From Cordilura impudica (Eukaryota; Arthropoda; Insecta; Diptera; Scathophagidae), in contig OY821519.1 in the NCBI GenBank assembly GCA_963682025.1, forward strand, positions 108,480,264-108,544,263: a stretch of DNA of 64,000 nt. The letters are read 5' to 3'. Positions within the stretch are counted from its first letter, which is position 1. Every line of letters begins with the position of its first letter. Positions 36,131-48,574 of the stretch are shown here, one piece after another. A model generated the notes under the pieces. It saw nothing but the letters and a program-made list of their open reading frames with translations. It searched no databases and was not told where the DNA came from. Made by a program: the position numbers and the translations under genes.

Positions 36131-39100
36131 CTGTACATCCTAAAAAACGGGTTTCGTTTCAAGGCTGGAAAATCAAAAATCTGCTATAAATGGTCGTCTT
36201 CCTCAAGCTGATTTGTATGTATACCCCAAAAAGCTAAGAGCTTTTACTGCTAATAATGTTTCATTAGTTTACGAAAATGGCTGGAGCTTAAAAGCTAAGC
36301 TGCCAACTTTATATATGGAAATTTTCAACTTAAACCATCTCATCATCGCACTTACTGGAACTTAGCTTAATGACACATTTTAAATATAGAAATACTTTTA
36401 TCCAAATACAATATTTTTAGACGTGATCGTAGGATCACAACAAATGGCGGTGGTGTCTAGTATTTTATCCTCTGCTGATTTATTTATAGATCCCTCATTC
36501 GACATCGAATTTATCGCAGTATTAAATAAACTTAATGGCGAACAATTATTTATTACCTGCTCATATATTCCTGCATCATTCCCACAGTCTTCATATGACA
36601 AATATGGAGAAGCTATTAACTATGTTCTTAGTACAGATAATCAAGATGACTTTGTTATTATTACTGGGGATTTTAATTTGCATTCAATATTCTAGAAGTT
36701 TTTAGCTTATGACAAATATTTTGTTTCGTCAAAATTAAATAACAAGCGTTGTGACGAGTAACAGTTGCGCCGCTTATTTTTACCACACAAACCACTCTTT
36801 GAGTGTTATCTACCTTCCATTATTTTTATTTTTATAAAAATGTTAATTTTTATATAATTCTATATTGCTATTGGATTCATGTGCAAATCTATTCATGTAT
36901 GTTAAGTACTAGGGTAAGCATATGTAAACGCTATGTTACTTATTTAATAATGTTAAAAATGGAAAGCTCAACCACTCTTAACAGCATACCATACAGTTCG
37001 CTTTGGTGAGAAACTTTTTTGATATTTACCATATATATAAACAGCTTGCATGGTCAAGAGCACATATAAAAGGCAGTGCGCTAACGAGAAAAAAGGAGTT
37101 CGCCAGTGGACCGCCACACGGTAAGATCATATTCAACTGAAATGTCGGGTATCCATCATCAGTTCAATACAACTTACTAATTGCAATGGTATAGTCACTC
37201 AAGATTGAAAGTTTGTTCTACACCATCAATCCAGTGATTTTTTTCTAGAGCATAGTCTTGGACAACTAGTGACTCAACAACATAGTCCGGATCAATAGAC
37301 AGTTTCTTGGTGTCCATCATTGATTGAACCAGACTTGTTGTTTTGCAAAGGAGACAATCACTGTCGGTTGGGGAGTTCTTACATCTTACTCGATCTGAAT
37401 CTTTCTCAAATAAATGGCTTATTTAACGATTATTAATAATTATTGAATTTAATATTTTTCAGCGATACTTCGGAATGATACATCAAGCGTTCAACCCGAT
37501 TTCTTCTCCTGAAGATTCATATCACCCTACTAATGAAGTAAATTTATATATTCCCTCTGGACTTTTAAAACCACTTTCTAAAAATTATGATAAGGATTTT
37601 TGTTTCGCACAAACAAATCACTGTTTGATGCTTGTTAACTGCTACACAGTACACACTGGCGCACTCTACTTTCATTTTCTATTGGATCTACAGATTATAT
37701 TGATCACCTGACTGAAACTTTTTACAGAATGATTTTTCTGTAGTGTTTTTATGTATTCTTGCAGACCATGGGAAATACTCCATTAGCCGCGCGCATTATA
37801 CTGCGCTAAATAAATCGTGTTATATAGTTTCAAAAATAGCTTCAAAAGTAATTCAAGGTGTTTTTACAAATATGTAAACACTAAGAGAAAAACAACTGGT
37901 TGTCCTGCTATTATGAAATTTCAACATTCTTAATCTTGTGATTATACTATTATAAGTAATTTGTTTGTTGATTTTTTTTCAACAACTTATTCCGGTGCAA
38001 CTTTTGATGATTCTACCTACCACTTACTCATCTATACTGACAGCTAATAGAACCATATATATTCCACTCCTTGATGTATATGGTTTCTTATGGTTTAAAA
38101 TTAAGACTTTCATATAATAATAGACTTAGTAAAATTCCTAGCAGTAGTTGCTTTAGCTATTCCAATGACAATTAAATAGGTATACCTTCCACATGCGTGA
38201 AAGGATTCCTTCATAATTAATAAATACGGCACCAAGACCGATATAACAAATTATCGTAGTATTGCAAAATGAAGTACTATACGTAAGTTCGTTGAAAAAA
38301 CTATAACTGCTCAACTATGTCATCAAGCTGACGCACTGATTTCCAACGTGGATTTCAAAAACGATGTTCAACTTCAACAGAATTTTTACATCTTACAACA
38401 ATAGGCAATCGTGGTTTTCTTCAAAGAAAGCACACTGACGCAACTTACACTGATTTTACAAGGCGTTTGATAAAGTCAACCATAAACTTCTTGTAAAGAA
38501 ATTATATCTCATTGGATTTTCTGGTCCACGCATAATATATCGTTCTAATAATATATCTTCAAAAAATATTAATGTTTTATCCAGAGCAGCACAAGGCAGC
38601 TCTTGAACCGCTTTTGTTCTCATTATTTATAAATGAGTTACCTCAACTTATTCAATTTAAAATATCCTGATGTATGCTGATGAGGTAAAAGTCTTTACGA
38701 GTTGTAACCAGTATTCCGACCATATCTACTTCCAAAGGGATTTGGATTCATTTCACTCATTGTGCGTTTTAAATTTATTGGAGCTGAAATTTAAAAGTGC
38801 AACTTGTGGGCGGTTTTCAACCGGAAAAATATGATAACTTCACAGATCTTGTTGATGTATTAGATTCAATACTTAGTTCCGTTCATCATATTACACTTAC
38901 GGTAACCAAAGCCAGAGGAGGACTTGGTCTAAAGATTTTAATGATCCGTATGTAACAAAAACACTATATACGTCACATTGATAGCATTGAATCGATATAA
39001 AAACAATTCATACTATTGTGTCTTCGCAGTTTAAAGTTTAACCCATTAAATCTTCCGTCGTATAACAGCAGACTCACACTTGTTAAGCTGTCAACCTTAT

Positions 39101-39345
39101 AAAGAAGCAGATCTATGCTAGACGTTCCGTTTCTTTTGAACATAATTAATGGTGATGTTTGTTTTGGTTTCCTGATCAACATTACTTAATTTTACATCCC
39201 TCAATGGCCAACATGTTTCTTCTCACCTTTATCTGTCGAGTTTTATACATCAAATTATGCGATCTGATAAAATTCTCAGAAAGTGCTCGGCCTATAGGAA
39301 TTCATAGTCATGGGTAAATAGCTGATATACTTACATAAAGGTGGA
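36131..39345 (+). pseudogene. decayed CR1/Jockey-type non-LTR element
   Basis: Pieces in order include LIIALTGT near 36345 (SETW-like block), QLFITCSYIPASFPQSSYD and DFVIITGDFNLHS at 36650-36690 (endonuclease). After AT-rich interruptions come RGFQKRCSTST near 38345, LEPLLFSLFINELPQLIQF near 38610 (RT) and SIDSIxKQFILLCLRSLKFN, NLPSYNSRLTLVKLSTL and MLDVPFLLNIINGDV (39000-39160). The last blocks recur at 42565-42900. There are many stops and frameshifts, so the copy is old. The region 36700-37460 between the endonuclease and later pieces shows no recognisable coding. Confidence 0.7.
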
Positions 39346-39359
39346 CCGACTTATCAATA

Positions 39360-39990
39360 AGTATAAGATGCGCCCTAGACATATATTTAGACAATTTTTT
39401 ATATTTTAACAACCACATCAAAGAGGTACTTCTCAAAGCACGGAATGCATTTTTCTTATATAAAGCATTATTTTTTTCAAAATATATTAAATCAAGAGTA
39501 AAGATTATTATGTATCAGTCACCTATTAAACCAATTCTAACATATGGATGTCCCATTTGATTTAATATTTCACCATCTTAAATGGAAAAATTCAGGTATT
39601 CGAAAGAAAATGTTTAAGGCCTTGAACTTCGTTATTAAGATCTCCAGAAAGTAATTTTTTAAAATATGTGTCGAATAGCATTTTCAAAAAAAAAAAGTTA
39701 TTTGACGGACCCTTTATAATGCATCAGGTATAATAAGAATTAATAATTATATAATTAATTTAATAAGATATAATATTTTGAGATGCACAGCATGTACAGA
39801 AAATAATTTAATAATGGCTCCGTACTTTTCAAATGAAGAATACATATCTGAAACATTAAACCGGAGGCCTTTTTATATCTGGATAAAATAAATTTATTAC
39901 AAAATAAAAATTGCATTCCAGTCTTTTGTCATCATTTTAGACGTGCAAATATTAAAGAAGTCAATTGCAATAGTACAACACCTAACACCT
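39360..39990 (+). pseudogene. second non-LTR fragment, RT C-terminal region
   Basis: The frame gives YLDNFLYFNNHIKEVLLKAR, FLYKALFFSKYIKSRVKIIM, YQSPIKPILTYGCPI and NISPS, the thumb region after the RT core. It is interrupted at 39685-39718 by a mariner terminal sequence and continues with NNLIMAPYFSNEEYISETLN before fading. It belongs to a different element from the preceding copy, since the same region of ORF2 would otherwise be present twice. Confidence 0.68.
39685..39718. mobile_element. solo mariner terminal inverted repeat
   Basis: AAAAAGTTATTTGACGGACC followed by CTTTATA matches, with one substitution, the reverse complement of the left end of the mariner at 9843. No transposase or second end lies beside it, so only a terminal scrap or a very short deletion derivative remains. 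Confidence 0.65.
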
Positions 39991-41834
39991 TTGAAATATG
40001 ATAAAAAAATATTGATTATAAGGAACTTTACATTATGCAAAGACCTTAAACCAAATTTTGGTGTTTACATCAGTAAAAATTTTAAAATTTCCCACCCTTT
40101 TAATCTTTAGACTTTAGTTTTAATTTTTTTTTTTTTTTTGCCAACATATATGTAATGTTTTTTCAATATTTTCATTACAAATAAAAGAAAAAAATTAAAT
40201 ATATCTTCTTATCATATTAATAATACTAGAGAGCCCGTATAAGGGACTTTGAATACATGTAAGTATATAAAACTATTATTGAGAACTACTGTTTATTATG
40301 GTTTAAGCTTAGCTTTCAATATTCATTTGAAATTGTTATTATTTTATAATATGTACATTAGGGTTATGACTAATTTTTTACAAAATTTTTACCTATCACC
40401 ACGTGATAGGCAATACTAAACTAATAATGAAAATCGTGTTTGCAGGTCATGTAGCCGGAAAAACCTTCCGCATCAAATGCAATTTCAAAATACTCACTCA
40501 ATTTTTTTTTTTTTTTTTATTTTTATATTTTTTTATTAATTTAATATATACACAGTAAAAAATTATTTAAACAATGTAGATTTTGATACGAGGTATGACT
40601 ATTTATTAATTTGAATATCGTATGATATAAATTTAAGATTTAAAGTTCGACTATTTTTGAAGAAAGGAAAATGTCCCGAACAACTTTTATAAAAATATCA
40701 AATAAAAGGCACTCATGTGAACTTAAAAATGATATATATATATTACTCAATTCCGATACTAAAAAGTTATATACAAGTCAATGTCCAAATTTTGGAGGTA
40801 CATAACTCGTAAAATATCTCGACCGTCGAAAAAAAAATATTTTGCAAAAATCGCAACAAAATGTATTATAAGTGGTGAAAATTTTAAACCATTCGGGGCA
40901 TCGCACCTAAAACACACAAAGGTCTTTAAAACGTACAAATGTTTTAAATCAAATAAAAAAATACAGACCAGATTTCAACGCGTTTAGTGCGGTAACTTTT
41001 TTGAGAGCAGCGGAGAAGTAAGATTGCCATTCTTAATATTTTCTAATAGCCTTTTTGGCTAAGGTATGTAAAATTCGATATTTGCAAAAAAATAAAAATA
41101 AAAAGTCATAAACCTAATGTATGTATATTAATAAATATTGGAAAAATATGAATAAAAGAATTTTTAACTTGGTACGAGTTATTACAATTGTAAACATCAT
41201 GTTCACGATGGTAAAATCATTAATTTTTGTACGGCAGCGTTTAATTTTTTAATTCTAAAAAAATTACATAAATTTTCTTTAATAAATTAATTAATTTTAA
41301 TTGTCATTTTTGTTTACATGTTGTAGCTGATAGTGTGACCATATTTAAAAAAAAAGAAGCACTAAACGAAAAAGAATTAATATTAACAAAAAAGTGTGTA
41401 AAAGAAAATTATGTAATTAAAAATAGATTTTATTTCTCTTATAATTTATAAATAATATATAAAACAATTCTTAAAGATAAAAATTACTTTATATACTAAA
41501 ACATTTGAAAAACTAAATAAAATTCGGTCACTCTACACCAATTTATTCGTCGTTCGTCGGCGTTAGAAATAGTAATAAACCTATCGCAGATTTCGTTACG
41601 CACTACGTATTTCGTCTGGCGCACTGATTATGTGCATTTTCATATACACAAATGTGTTTTATTTCTGACGACGAATATTCGGAACGAAAAATTCGTCGTT
41701 CGTCGCAGTTGTGTTTTCAACTTATATAAAAATCAATAAACATGTTAAAATTTTTTCACAAGTATCCATAATAGGCAAGGCGATATCTTCTGACTTAATT
41801 CAAACCTTCAATTACCAACAGATTTTTACAAATA
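39991..41834. other. AT-rich stretch, no gene recognised
   Basis: Low-complexity DNA with T runs at 40125 and 40505. The motif TTCGTCGTTCGTCG occurs at 41548 and again at 41693 as direct repeats about 145 bases apart, which may be the border of an unknown element. No ORF is convincing. Confidence 0.45.
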
Positions 41835-42115
41835 AAGGTATTTTTTTAGCTGTCCACCATATTTACAGATTTGCAAAGCTTGGAAAAAAAATGTTTTTTT
41901 GAGTAAAATGTATTTAAAGTTGCTACTAACACATATATGAAACACATATTTAAGCTTCAAATAAAAAATAATACAATGTTGTGAATGCGTCTATTAAATT
42001 TTAAAAACCCAATGTTCTGTGTGTTCAATAAATATTTACAATTGAATGAAAAATTAAATTTCCTAGAAATTGAGCTCGAATTTCGAGGGCTCTGCTAAAT
42101 TTAATTATTAAACAT
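41835..42115. repeat. dispersed repeat shared with 6975-7220
   Basis: AGCTGTCCACCA, GCTACTAACACATA and TCCTAGAAATTGAGCTCGAA followed by TTTCGAGGGCT appear in the same order and spacing as in the earlier copy. It is non-coding. Confidence 0.6.
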
Positions 42116-42141
42116 ATGATGTTTTTATTATTAAACGTACT

Positions 42142-42489
42142 ATGTTATTTCTTTTATTTAAATTTATCGTTCGTGTTATGCAACGTGAAAAAATAATAAA
42201 AAAGTACAACTGGTGCTCAAAACTTCAACTACGTGAATCAGAACTTCTTCCTGATTCAGATTCATCAACAATGTTTTATAGTGATGCTGTTGAAGTGGGC
42301 ATTGATTTCACACCATCTAGAAGATTAAAACTAGTCAAATTGGCCCTAAAATATGATGTGGCGGGAATAGACATATCAATAGCTTCAGAAGCTGGTATTT
42401 ATAAAACGGTAGTAAAATACGAGTACGCAGAAAATTTTGAAGAATTTTACATAAAAACGCTGCAAAATGAAGAATGGTGTCTATACTAA
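42142..42489 (+). CDS. unrecognised 115-codon ORF
   Basis: ATG at 42142 to TAA at 42489. The first 14 residues are hydrophobic (MLFLLFKFIVRVM). The remainder is mixed and charged, ending YAENFEEFYIKTLQNEEWCL. I do not recognise a family. The composition is less AT-biased than the surroundings and looks protein-like, for example TPSRRLKLVKLALKYDVAG. The segment beginning at its stop codon is duplicated about 417 bases downstream, so it may be the 3' part of a repeated element rather than a host gene. No promoter or splice context was identified. Confidence 0.35.
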   Translation: MLFLLFKFIVRVMQREKIIKKYNWCSKLQLRESELLPDSDSSTMFYSDAVEVGIDFTPSRRLKLVKLALKYDVAGIDISIASEAGIYKTVVKYEYAENFEEFYIKTLQNEEWCLY

Positions 42490-43035
42490 GTTTGAAAATA
42501 GATAGGTAAAAAAATTAAATTAGCCCTACTAGTACTCGATATTCATCGAGCGTTAATAATTTTACACAATACCAAACTCACACTTGTTAAGCTGTCAATC
42601 TCATAAGGAAGCAAATCTATGCTAGACGTTTCGTTTCTTTTGAACATAACTAATGGTGACGTTTGTTCTGGTTTTCTGATCAACAATATTACAATTTACA
42701 TCCCTCAGCGGCCAATGTGTTTCTTCTTACCTTTATCTGTCCAGTTTTATACATCAAATTATGCGAACGGAATATAATCTGTTCAGACACCCCATACGTA
42801 TCTGATAAATTTCTCAGAAAATGCTAGGCCTATAGGAATTCATATTACGCTTTAAGAGTTGGAAAAATTCAAAAAAGAAGTCATGGGGAAATGCCTGTCT
42901 ATACTTAGTTTGAAAATAGATAGGTAAAAAATAAATAGAGGAAAATGTCACTAAAAGTGAGTACAAAAAATTAGATTAGCCCTACTAGTACTCGATATTC
43001 ATTGGGAGTTAAAAATTTTAAACAATATCAAAGTA
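42483..43035 (+). repeat. direct duplication enclosing a non-LTR fragment
   Basis: The text GTCTATACTAAGTTTGAAAA with AGCCCTACTAGTACTCGATA at 42480-42570 recurs at 42896-43035, the second copy holding an extra 40 bases. Between them (about 42565-42900) is a second copy of the non-LTR segment seen at 39055-39310 (ACTTGTTAAGCTGTCAA, GCTAGACGTTTCGTTTCTTT). That fragment is not open. Confidence 0.65.
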
Positions 43036-44547
43036 ACCTCAAATAATATCATTTTGTGGAGATCCATAAAAGATTATAATCTGTGACACAACAAGTATTA
43101 ACACTGGCGTAGTAAATGGTGTTGTTGCTCTTCAAAAATGCATTTTCAATCAATATTCTTACCACCGCCACAATAACTTGGCTGCCATTATTATGACCTG
43201 GATTCATTACATAATTTTCTCCCAACATTAGTTTTAATTTTGCTCCAAAACTAGTAAACAATTATGAACATTCACAAAGAAGCTACAGGAAAATTGATGT
43301 ACTTATCAAATGCTTAAACTTAAAATGGAGAAACGAGGTGCAAATTTTTTACAAACTTTGCAAAAGTTTTAGATAAATTAAAAATAAAAAATTACAGTTT
43401 AGCACCAATAAGCAACACTAAATGGAACACTAGAGCCATTCTCGCAACTCTGGCATTTGTTTCCATTATAAATATCAAATAAATAAAGATGGCCCTTTTT
43501 GGAAAAGGTCTTCATATAATAACAACATCCGGTTTGTGCAATTTAACACATTCTCCTCTACAAACAAATGGAAGACAATATCGCCCAAAATTGTTTTCTG
43601 CTTATTTTCATGGCCGTAAGTTGCGCCGTGGTGTATGGTATCATCTATTCGTCCTCACATTATTGTTAATATCACTTCATGCGGAAGCTATGATACTTTA
43701 GTAGCCTCTTAACGATGTGAAAATAATTTTTTTCTTACTATGATGTGATTATTTTTATTTTAATGGCATCTGGTAAAAACAATGCGGTATTTACAATAAT
43801 CCAGGTACTGTGGTTGGCTGAGCTTTCTTAACAAAATAAATTATATGAAAAAAAAACAAACGGAAAGTTAATTGTGCGAGTCAAATAAAACCACAATGTA
43901 TATATGATAAAGAAAAAAATTAATATGGTTAAATTAAATAATGAAAAAACATTTGACCAAATTTAATGGGTCAATTTAAGTGTATTGGTTCATTGGCTGG
44001 TGATAAAATGTTCATCATTGAGCCGCCAATATATTCATACAAAATATTTTAAAATCATGGATTACGGATTTTTTTTTTTAATCTTACCCTTATGCATGCT
44101 TAATGTATAATGAGTTCTTATGTGAGTGATATGTGTTTGTTTTACCTAATCCCCATATAAAAATTGTATCCGACATGATTGAACTTTCTATACACTCAAA
44201 ATATTTTGTCATTTAAATGAGCTGAAAGTTAATATTGAAACAGATGAAAATATATATATAAAAGCCGAACTATTAGATTATCAGTTCAATCTAAAGTATT
44301 TTTCATTTATTTTTTAACAACAAAAAAACAACTTAAAGGGATAAAAATAGACAGATAGATAGACAGAGAGTATAAGTTAAAAGAAAGAATTTAAAAAAAG
44401 CTATAGTTTTTTGTTTTTTTGTTTTTGTTTTTGTGGCTTATTATTAATATTTTATATATATATATACTAGCTGCACCCGGCAAACGTTGTTTTGCACTCA
44501 ATGAATTTTTAATTTTAGTTAGAATCTGTATATCTATCTATATACTT
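43036..44547. other. stretch with two uninterpreted short ORFs, no supported gene
   Basis: Short open frames at 43049-43261 (minus) and 43489-43701 (plus) show no family I can name. The motif TAGCTGCACCCGGCAAACGT at 44468 resembles text often found at insect element borders. The rest is AT-rich. Confidence 0.4.
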
Positions 44548-45036
44548 ATGATGAATTTCATGTAAAAATCGAGATGCATTGAACCCGACCCCCTCAGATA
44601 TCGATGAAATTTTGTTCATAGCTAAATTTGATCAATACAAACAAACCCTCATTTTTAGAAATGACTGTTTTGCGATTTTTTGGGCGTGGCACAGTGGGAA
44701 AGTTTTCGAAAAAACGCGAAAATGATCGAAAAGTGCTCCATTTAAAATGCAATAACTCAGAAGCGGCTTAACCGATTTCCATGATCTTGGTATCATTAAA
44801 AAGACATTTTAACAGGCTTTATGACACATTTGAAAAAAGAAAAAAAAATACACTGAAAAAATTTTATAACAAAAAAAAATTTTAAATAACGAAAAAACCA
44901 AAAAGATCAAGGGTTTTTTACAGTGTATTATTTTTTTAGAAAGGTTTATCCTTCACCTATACCATATCCAAAAAGTAAAATGGGTTCTTTTTTAGTTTTT
45001 TTTATATAATTTTTTAAGTAGTGTCACTTCTAGTAA
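44548..45036 (+). repeat. left long inverted arm of the 4.0-kb element
   Basis: See the element entry. The inner border is the GTGTCACTTCTAGTAAT block at about 45020-45036. Non-coding. Confidence 0.8.
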
Positions 45037-45290
45037 TACGTACCGAAAGTTTTTGCAATAATTCGAATAACAGCGAAAATAACAAACATTACAAATTTAC
45101 AAAATAGTTCAACAATTCTAACATTTTTTAAATGTTTACAAATAAAAAAACCATCAACAATTGTTTATATTATTTGCCAAGTTTTTATTAATTTGTGTTT
45201 TATTTTATTTACATTTTTTTTAAGTTAATTATTTGTAAGAAATTTTGCGCTGCTCAAATTTGGTACAGTCAGAATATCTGCGCACATGTG

Positions 45291-47469
45291 TCATTTATTG
45301 GAATGAAAAGTGTCATTTATTGGAATGAATGAATGAAAGCCTTGAGTTCCTGTTATATTTTGAGCTTCTTTATATCTTGAAAATAGCTTTTCTTTAACGT
45401 TTTTGTATTCGTCAGCATCTGCGTAAGCAACTTGTATGGTGGTCTTATATGTTTCTGATGCCCAGTGATAGAGTTGCCTCGTTGTCAGGATTTCATTTTT
45501 ATTTGAAATACTATAATTTCGAGCACCTCTCTTCAATGTTCCTCCGATTCCATCACATGCAGGTTTTCTATGAGTGGTAGCATAAAAGTGCCATTCAGCC
45601 TCAATACCAAAATCAGATTTGTGATGGCATAAATTAATGAAGTTATATTTATTTTTATATTGTGCTCCTGCACCATCTGATACGTAAATGATTTTATTAA
45701 TATTGTTGGTTATATTGGCCTTCACGAACTGTATCATTTTTGAAATATATAGATGAACTGCTATACTATCATGGGTATTGCAATCAGATATTATGGCGAA
45801 GCTTTTATGAAATAATTTATCGTTATCTGAAAATAAACAAACAAAGGAAAAAAACAAATAAATAAAAAATATTAAATATTTTGATGAGTGTGGATGGATG
45901 TGTTTACTAATATCAAAATATTAAAATAATTACATTTGTAATAAATAACGAACGGATGTATTGTAGCCTGATCATTATTTCAATGGTATCCTTGCACGGC
46001 ATCTTGTACAAGAAATGCATAATTTTCAGCAAAGTCCATTTGAATTAACATTTCTCCTGATAACAGCGCCGCTCTTTTATTGCTGATAAATTCAGATTGT
46101 CGCTTTGCTATGAAATGATGCGGAATCAGAACTTTGATGTGTTCAGTAAAATCGCTGACAAATGATTCTCGGTTGGTGGTTAACGTTTCCAGAACACATC
46201 TAATCGTTGTGTTCCACTTTTTGTATATTATTTCTTCAGTTTGGTTATTTTCAAAATGTTTTAGCATATGCGTTTTTTTTTTTTAATTTTTGAAGCAGTG
46301 ACCACACATTGAAACGCAACACTCGCTTCTTTGTATGTCACCATTACAAACAACGAATTTGAGAACATCTTTTGTAGCCGGTAAATGTGGATTCTCCTTC
46401 AAAACAAAATGATTTTAAGCGACTTTTTTCAAACATCAATTTCATATTCTGATGCAATGTGCATACACAGATATTTTGCTGGTTTCCAACTCCAAGTTTC
46501 ATACAATTTTTTGGCCTTAACATTGTAAATTTTGTAAAACCAACTTTGGCCAAGGGATGGTTTTTTTTTAAATTCGTAGTAAGATTCGCGTAGTGAAGAT
46601 AACATCAGTCTTTTTTGAACTTTTTCACGTAGGTTTCCTTGTTTAATAATAATTGAATCTTGCGATCCTGGCATCATTCGACTAATTTCATCATCTTCAT
46701 AAAATAATTTGACTGTGCTTAGAGTTTCGGTTGGTAAACTACGTCTGTTCTTTTTTAAAAGATTGATATCTGCAAACTTCGTTTTATTCCTTTGGATATC
46801 TTTACTTTTTTTGATACAATCGTGAGATATATCATCCCCAAAACGATCTTTAATTTCTGCGTGACTCATATTGATTGGTAAGAGAGATAAAAGTTTTTGC
46901 TTTTCCAAAAGATTTGAGCTGTTCTCTATTTGATATTTGATGTTTTGCAAAATTTCTTGGTAAATGGCTTTGACGTTTTCAAGTTGCGCTGACAAATCAG
47001 ATAATGGATCAGCTCCAAGTGAGTCTGCTATATTTTCCAAAATTTGCACTGATTTTCTATTTCTGTATGCATCTCGTTTGATATATTTTCTTTTAAGAGG
47101 CGTCATTTGGTTTGGTAGATGAGGAATAATGTGATCATTTATATTTTCAATGAGTTCGTTGCTTTCGATGTTTGCATTACGGCTGGTACAAGTTGGAAGT
47201 TCATTCAGTTCTTCGCTAATTTCATCGCTGGGCGTTGTTGGTAAATAATTTGAGACTTCACTCTGCTCCACGTTGGATTCACTACGACTGCGCGCTTTTC
47301 TCAGTGTATTCCGGCAAGTTTCGAAAATACGGCTACAATGAATGTTGGCGACAGCTGGAAAATACTCAATTATATTTGCAGCCTCGTTCTCACTTATTTT
47401 ACGAAGCGAAGCGCAACACTTATTAGATATTTTTATGCATCTGTACTTATTGTTTGAATTCATATTCAC
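45291..47469 (-). pseudogene. DDE-like transposase with one intron, unassigned superfamily
   Basis: ATG is at 47469. The N-terminal 340 residues include basic repeats and KYIKRDAYRNRKSVQILENIADSL-type text (first 20: KYIKRDAYRNRKSVQILENI). After a frameshift near 46500 the frame shows NICVCTLHQNMKLM, then a Cys-rich part (CCVSMCGHC). The next exon holds LIPHHFIAKRQSEFIS, IQMDFAENYAFLVQDAVQGY and a TGA (45980-45982), then NNDQATIHPFVIYYK. An intron of 107 bases (45933 down to 45827, GT...AG) joins to NDKLFHKSFAIISDCNTHDS, VSDGAGAQYKNKYNFINLCH and AEWHFYATTHRKPACDGIGG. The DFAENY, SDGA and AEWHF blocks are typical of a widespread insect and cnidarian transposase-like family. I am not sure which superfamily name applies; Sola-like is a guess. 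Confidence 0.75.
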
Positions 47470-48065
47470 TCAAATTTTTAAAATATATGCGTAAAAATTG
47501 TAATGGGATATCTTGGCTTCTCGAAACTGTTTATAATTATGACTTTCGGTACGTTGCACTTTTAAAATATGGACTTGTAATTTTCGCGTTCGTCGACACT
47601 TGTTGAATGAGTAAAATCGACTAATGCACTCCTATTTATACTGTGTATTGTTCACTAGTTTACTAACAGGTACTTATAAATGGGTGCATATTTTTTTACG
47701 GTGACTATATACCTGTTTTACCATGTGTGAGTTTTAAATTTTCCGAATAACGACCACCCTTAAATCTGGGTTGAATTTCTGTAAAAAAAAAGTCATACAG
47801 GTAGCCAACTGAAAAACCTAAATAATTAAAAATTACTTTGCTTACGCAATCATAAAAATTAAATAACCCTTTGTTTATTTCGTTTTGTTAATTCTGAGAA
47901 TCATAAAAAATATGATCGAGGGTTTTTCCGAAGAATGTTGTGCATATGTAGAGCAAATTTTTGAAATTCATACCTTTACTCAATTGCGAATAAAAGCGAA
48001 TTGAGTTGGCAAATCATGTGTTGTACTCTGTTATTTTACCTGTAAATATAAAATATAAGGGCAAT

Positions 48066-48568
48066 TACTAGAAGTGACACTACTTAAAAAATTATATAAA
48101 AAAAACTAAAAAAGAACACTTTTTACTTTTTGGATATGATATAGGTGAAGGATGAACCTTTCTAAAAAAATAATACACTGTTAAAAAACCCTTGATCTTT
48201 TTGGTTTTTTCGTTATTTAAAATTTTCTTTTTGTTATAAAATTTTTTACAGTGTATTTTTTTTTCTTTTTTCAAACGTGTCATAAAGCCTGTTAAAATAT
48301 CTTTTTAATGATACCAAGATCATGGAAATCGGTTCAGCCGATTCTGAGTTATTGCATTTTAAATGGAGCACTTTTCGACCATTTTCGCGTTTTTTCGAAA
48401 ACTTTCCCACTGTGCCACGCCCAAAAAATCGCAAAACAGTCATTTCTAAAAACGAGGGTTTGTTTGTTTGATCAAATTTAGCTATGAACAAAATTTCATC
48501 GATATCTGAGGTGGTCGGGTTCAAAATTTCAGTTTTATCTTGATTTTTAAATGAAATTCATCATATAT
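48066..48568 (-). repeat. right long inverted arm of the 4.0-kb element
   Basis: Inverted partner of 44548-45036. ORF frames within it are unconserved between arms. It runs directly into the tandem units that start near 48580. Confidence 0.8.
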
Positions 48569-48574
48569 AAAATT

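Larger units (their letters stand above)
44548..48568 (-). mobile_element. 4.0-kb DNA transposon with ~490-bp inverted arms
   Basis: Arms at 44548-45036 and 48066-48568 are inverted copies at roughly 90 percent identity by eye. Both carry AAAGTGCTCCATTTAAAATG, CCATGATCTTGGTATCATTA, AGTGTATT and GTGTCACTTCTAGTAAT in the corresponding order. They enclose a minus-strand transposase-like gene at 45291-47469. The exact outer termini and the target duplication were not resolved, because the right arm merges with tandem repeats from about 48580. Confidence 0.75.

Noticed and set aside
43489..43701. 70-codon ORF as a host gene
   Set aside because: No recognisable family, no splice or promoter context, and a length that chance allows.
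44548..48568. Polinton-like element because of the long inverted arms
   Set aside because: At 4 kb with only one transposase-like gene it lacks the polymerase, integrase and capsid genes of Polintons.
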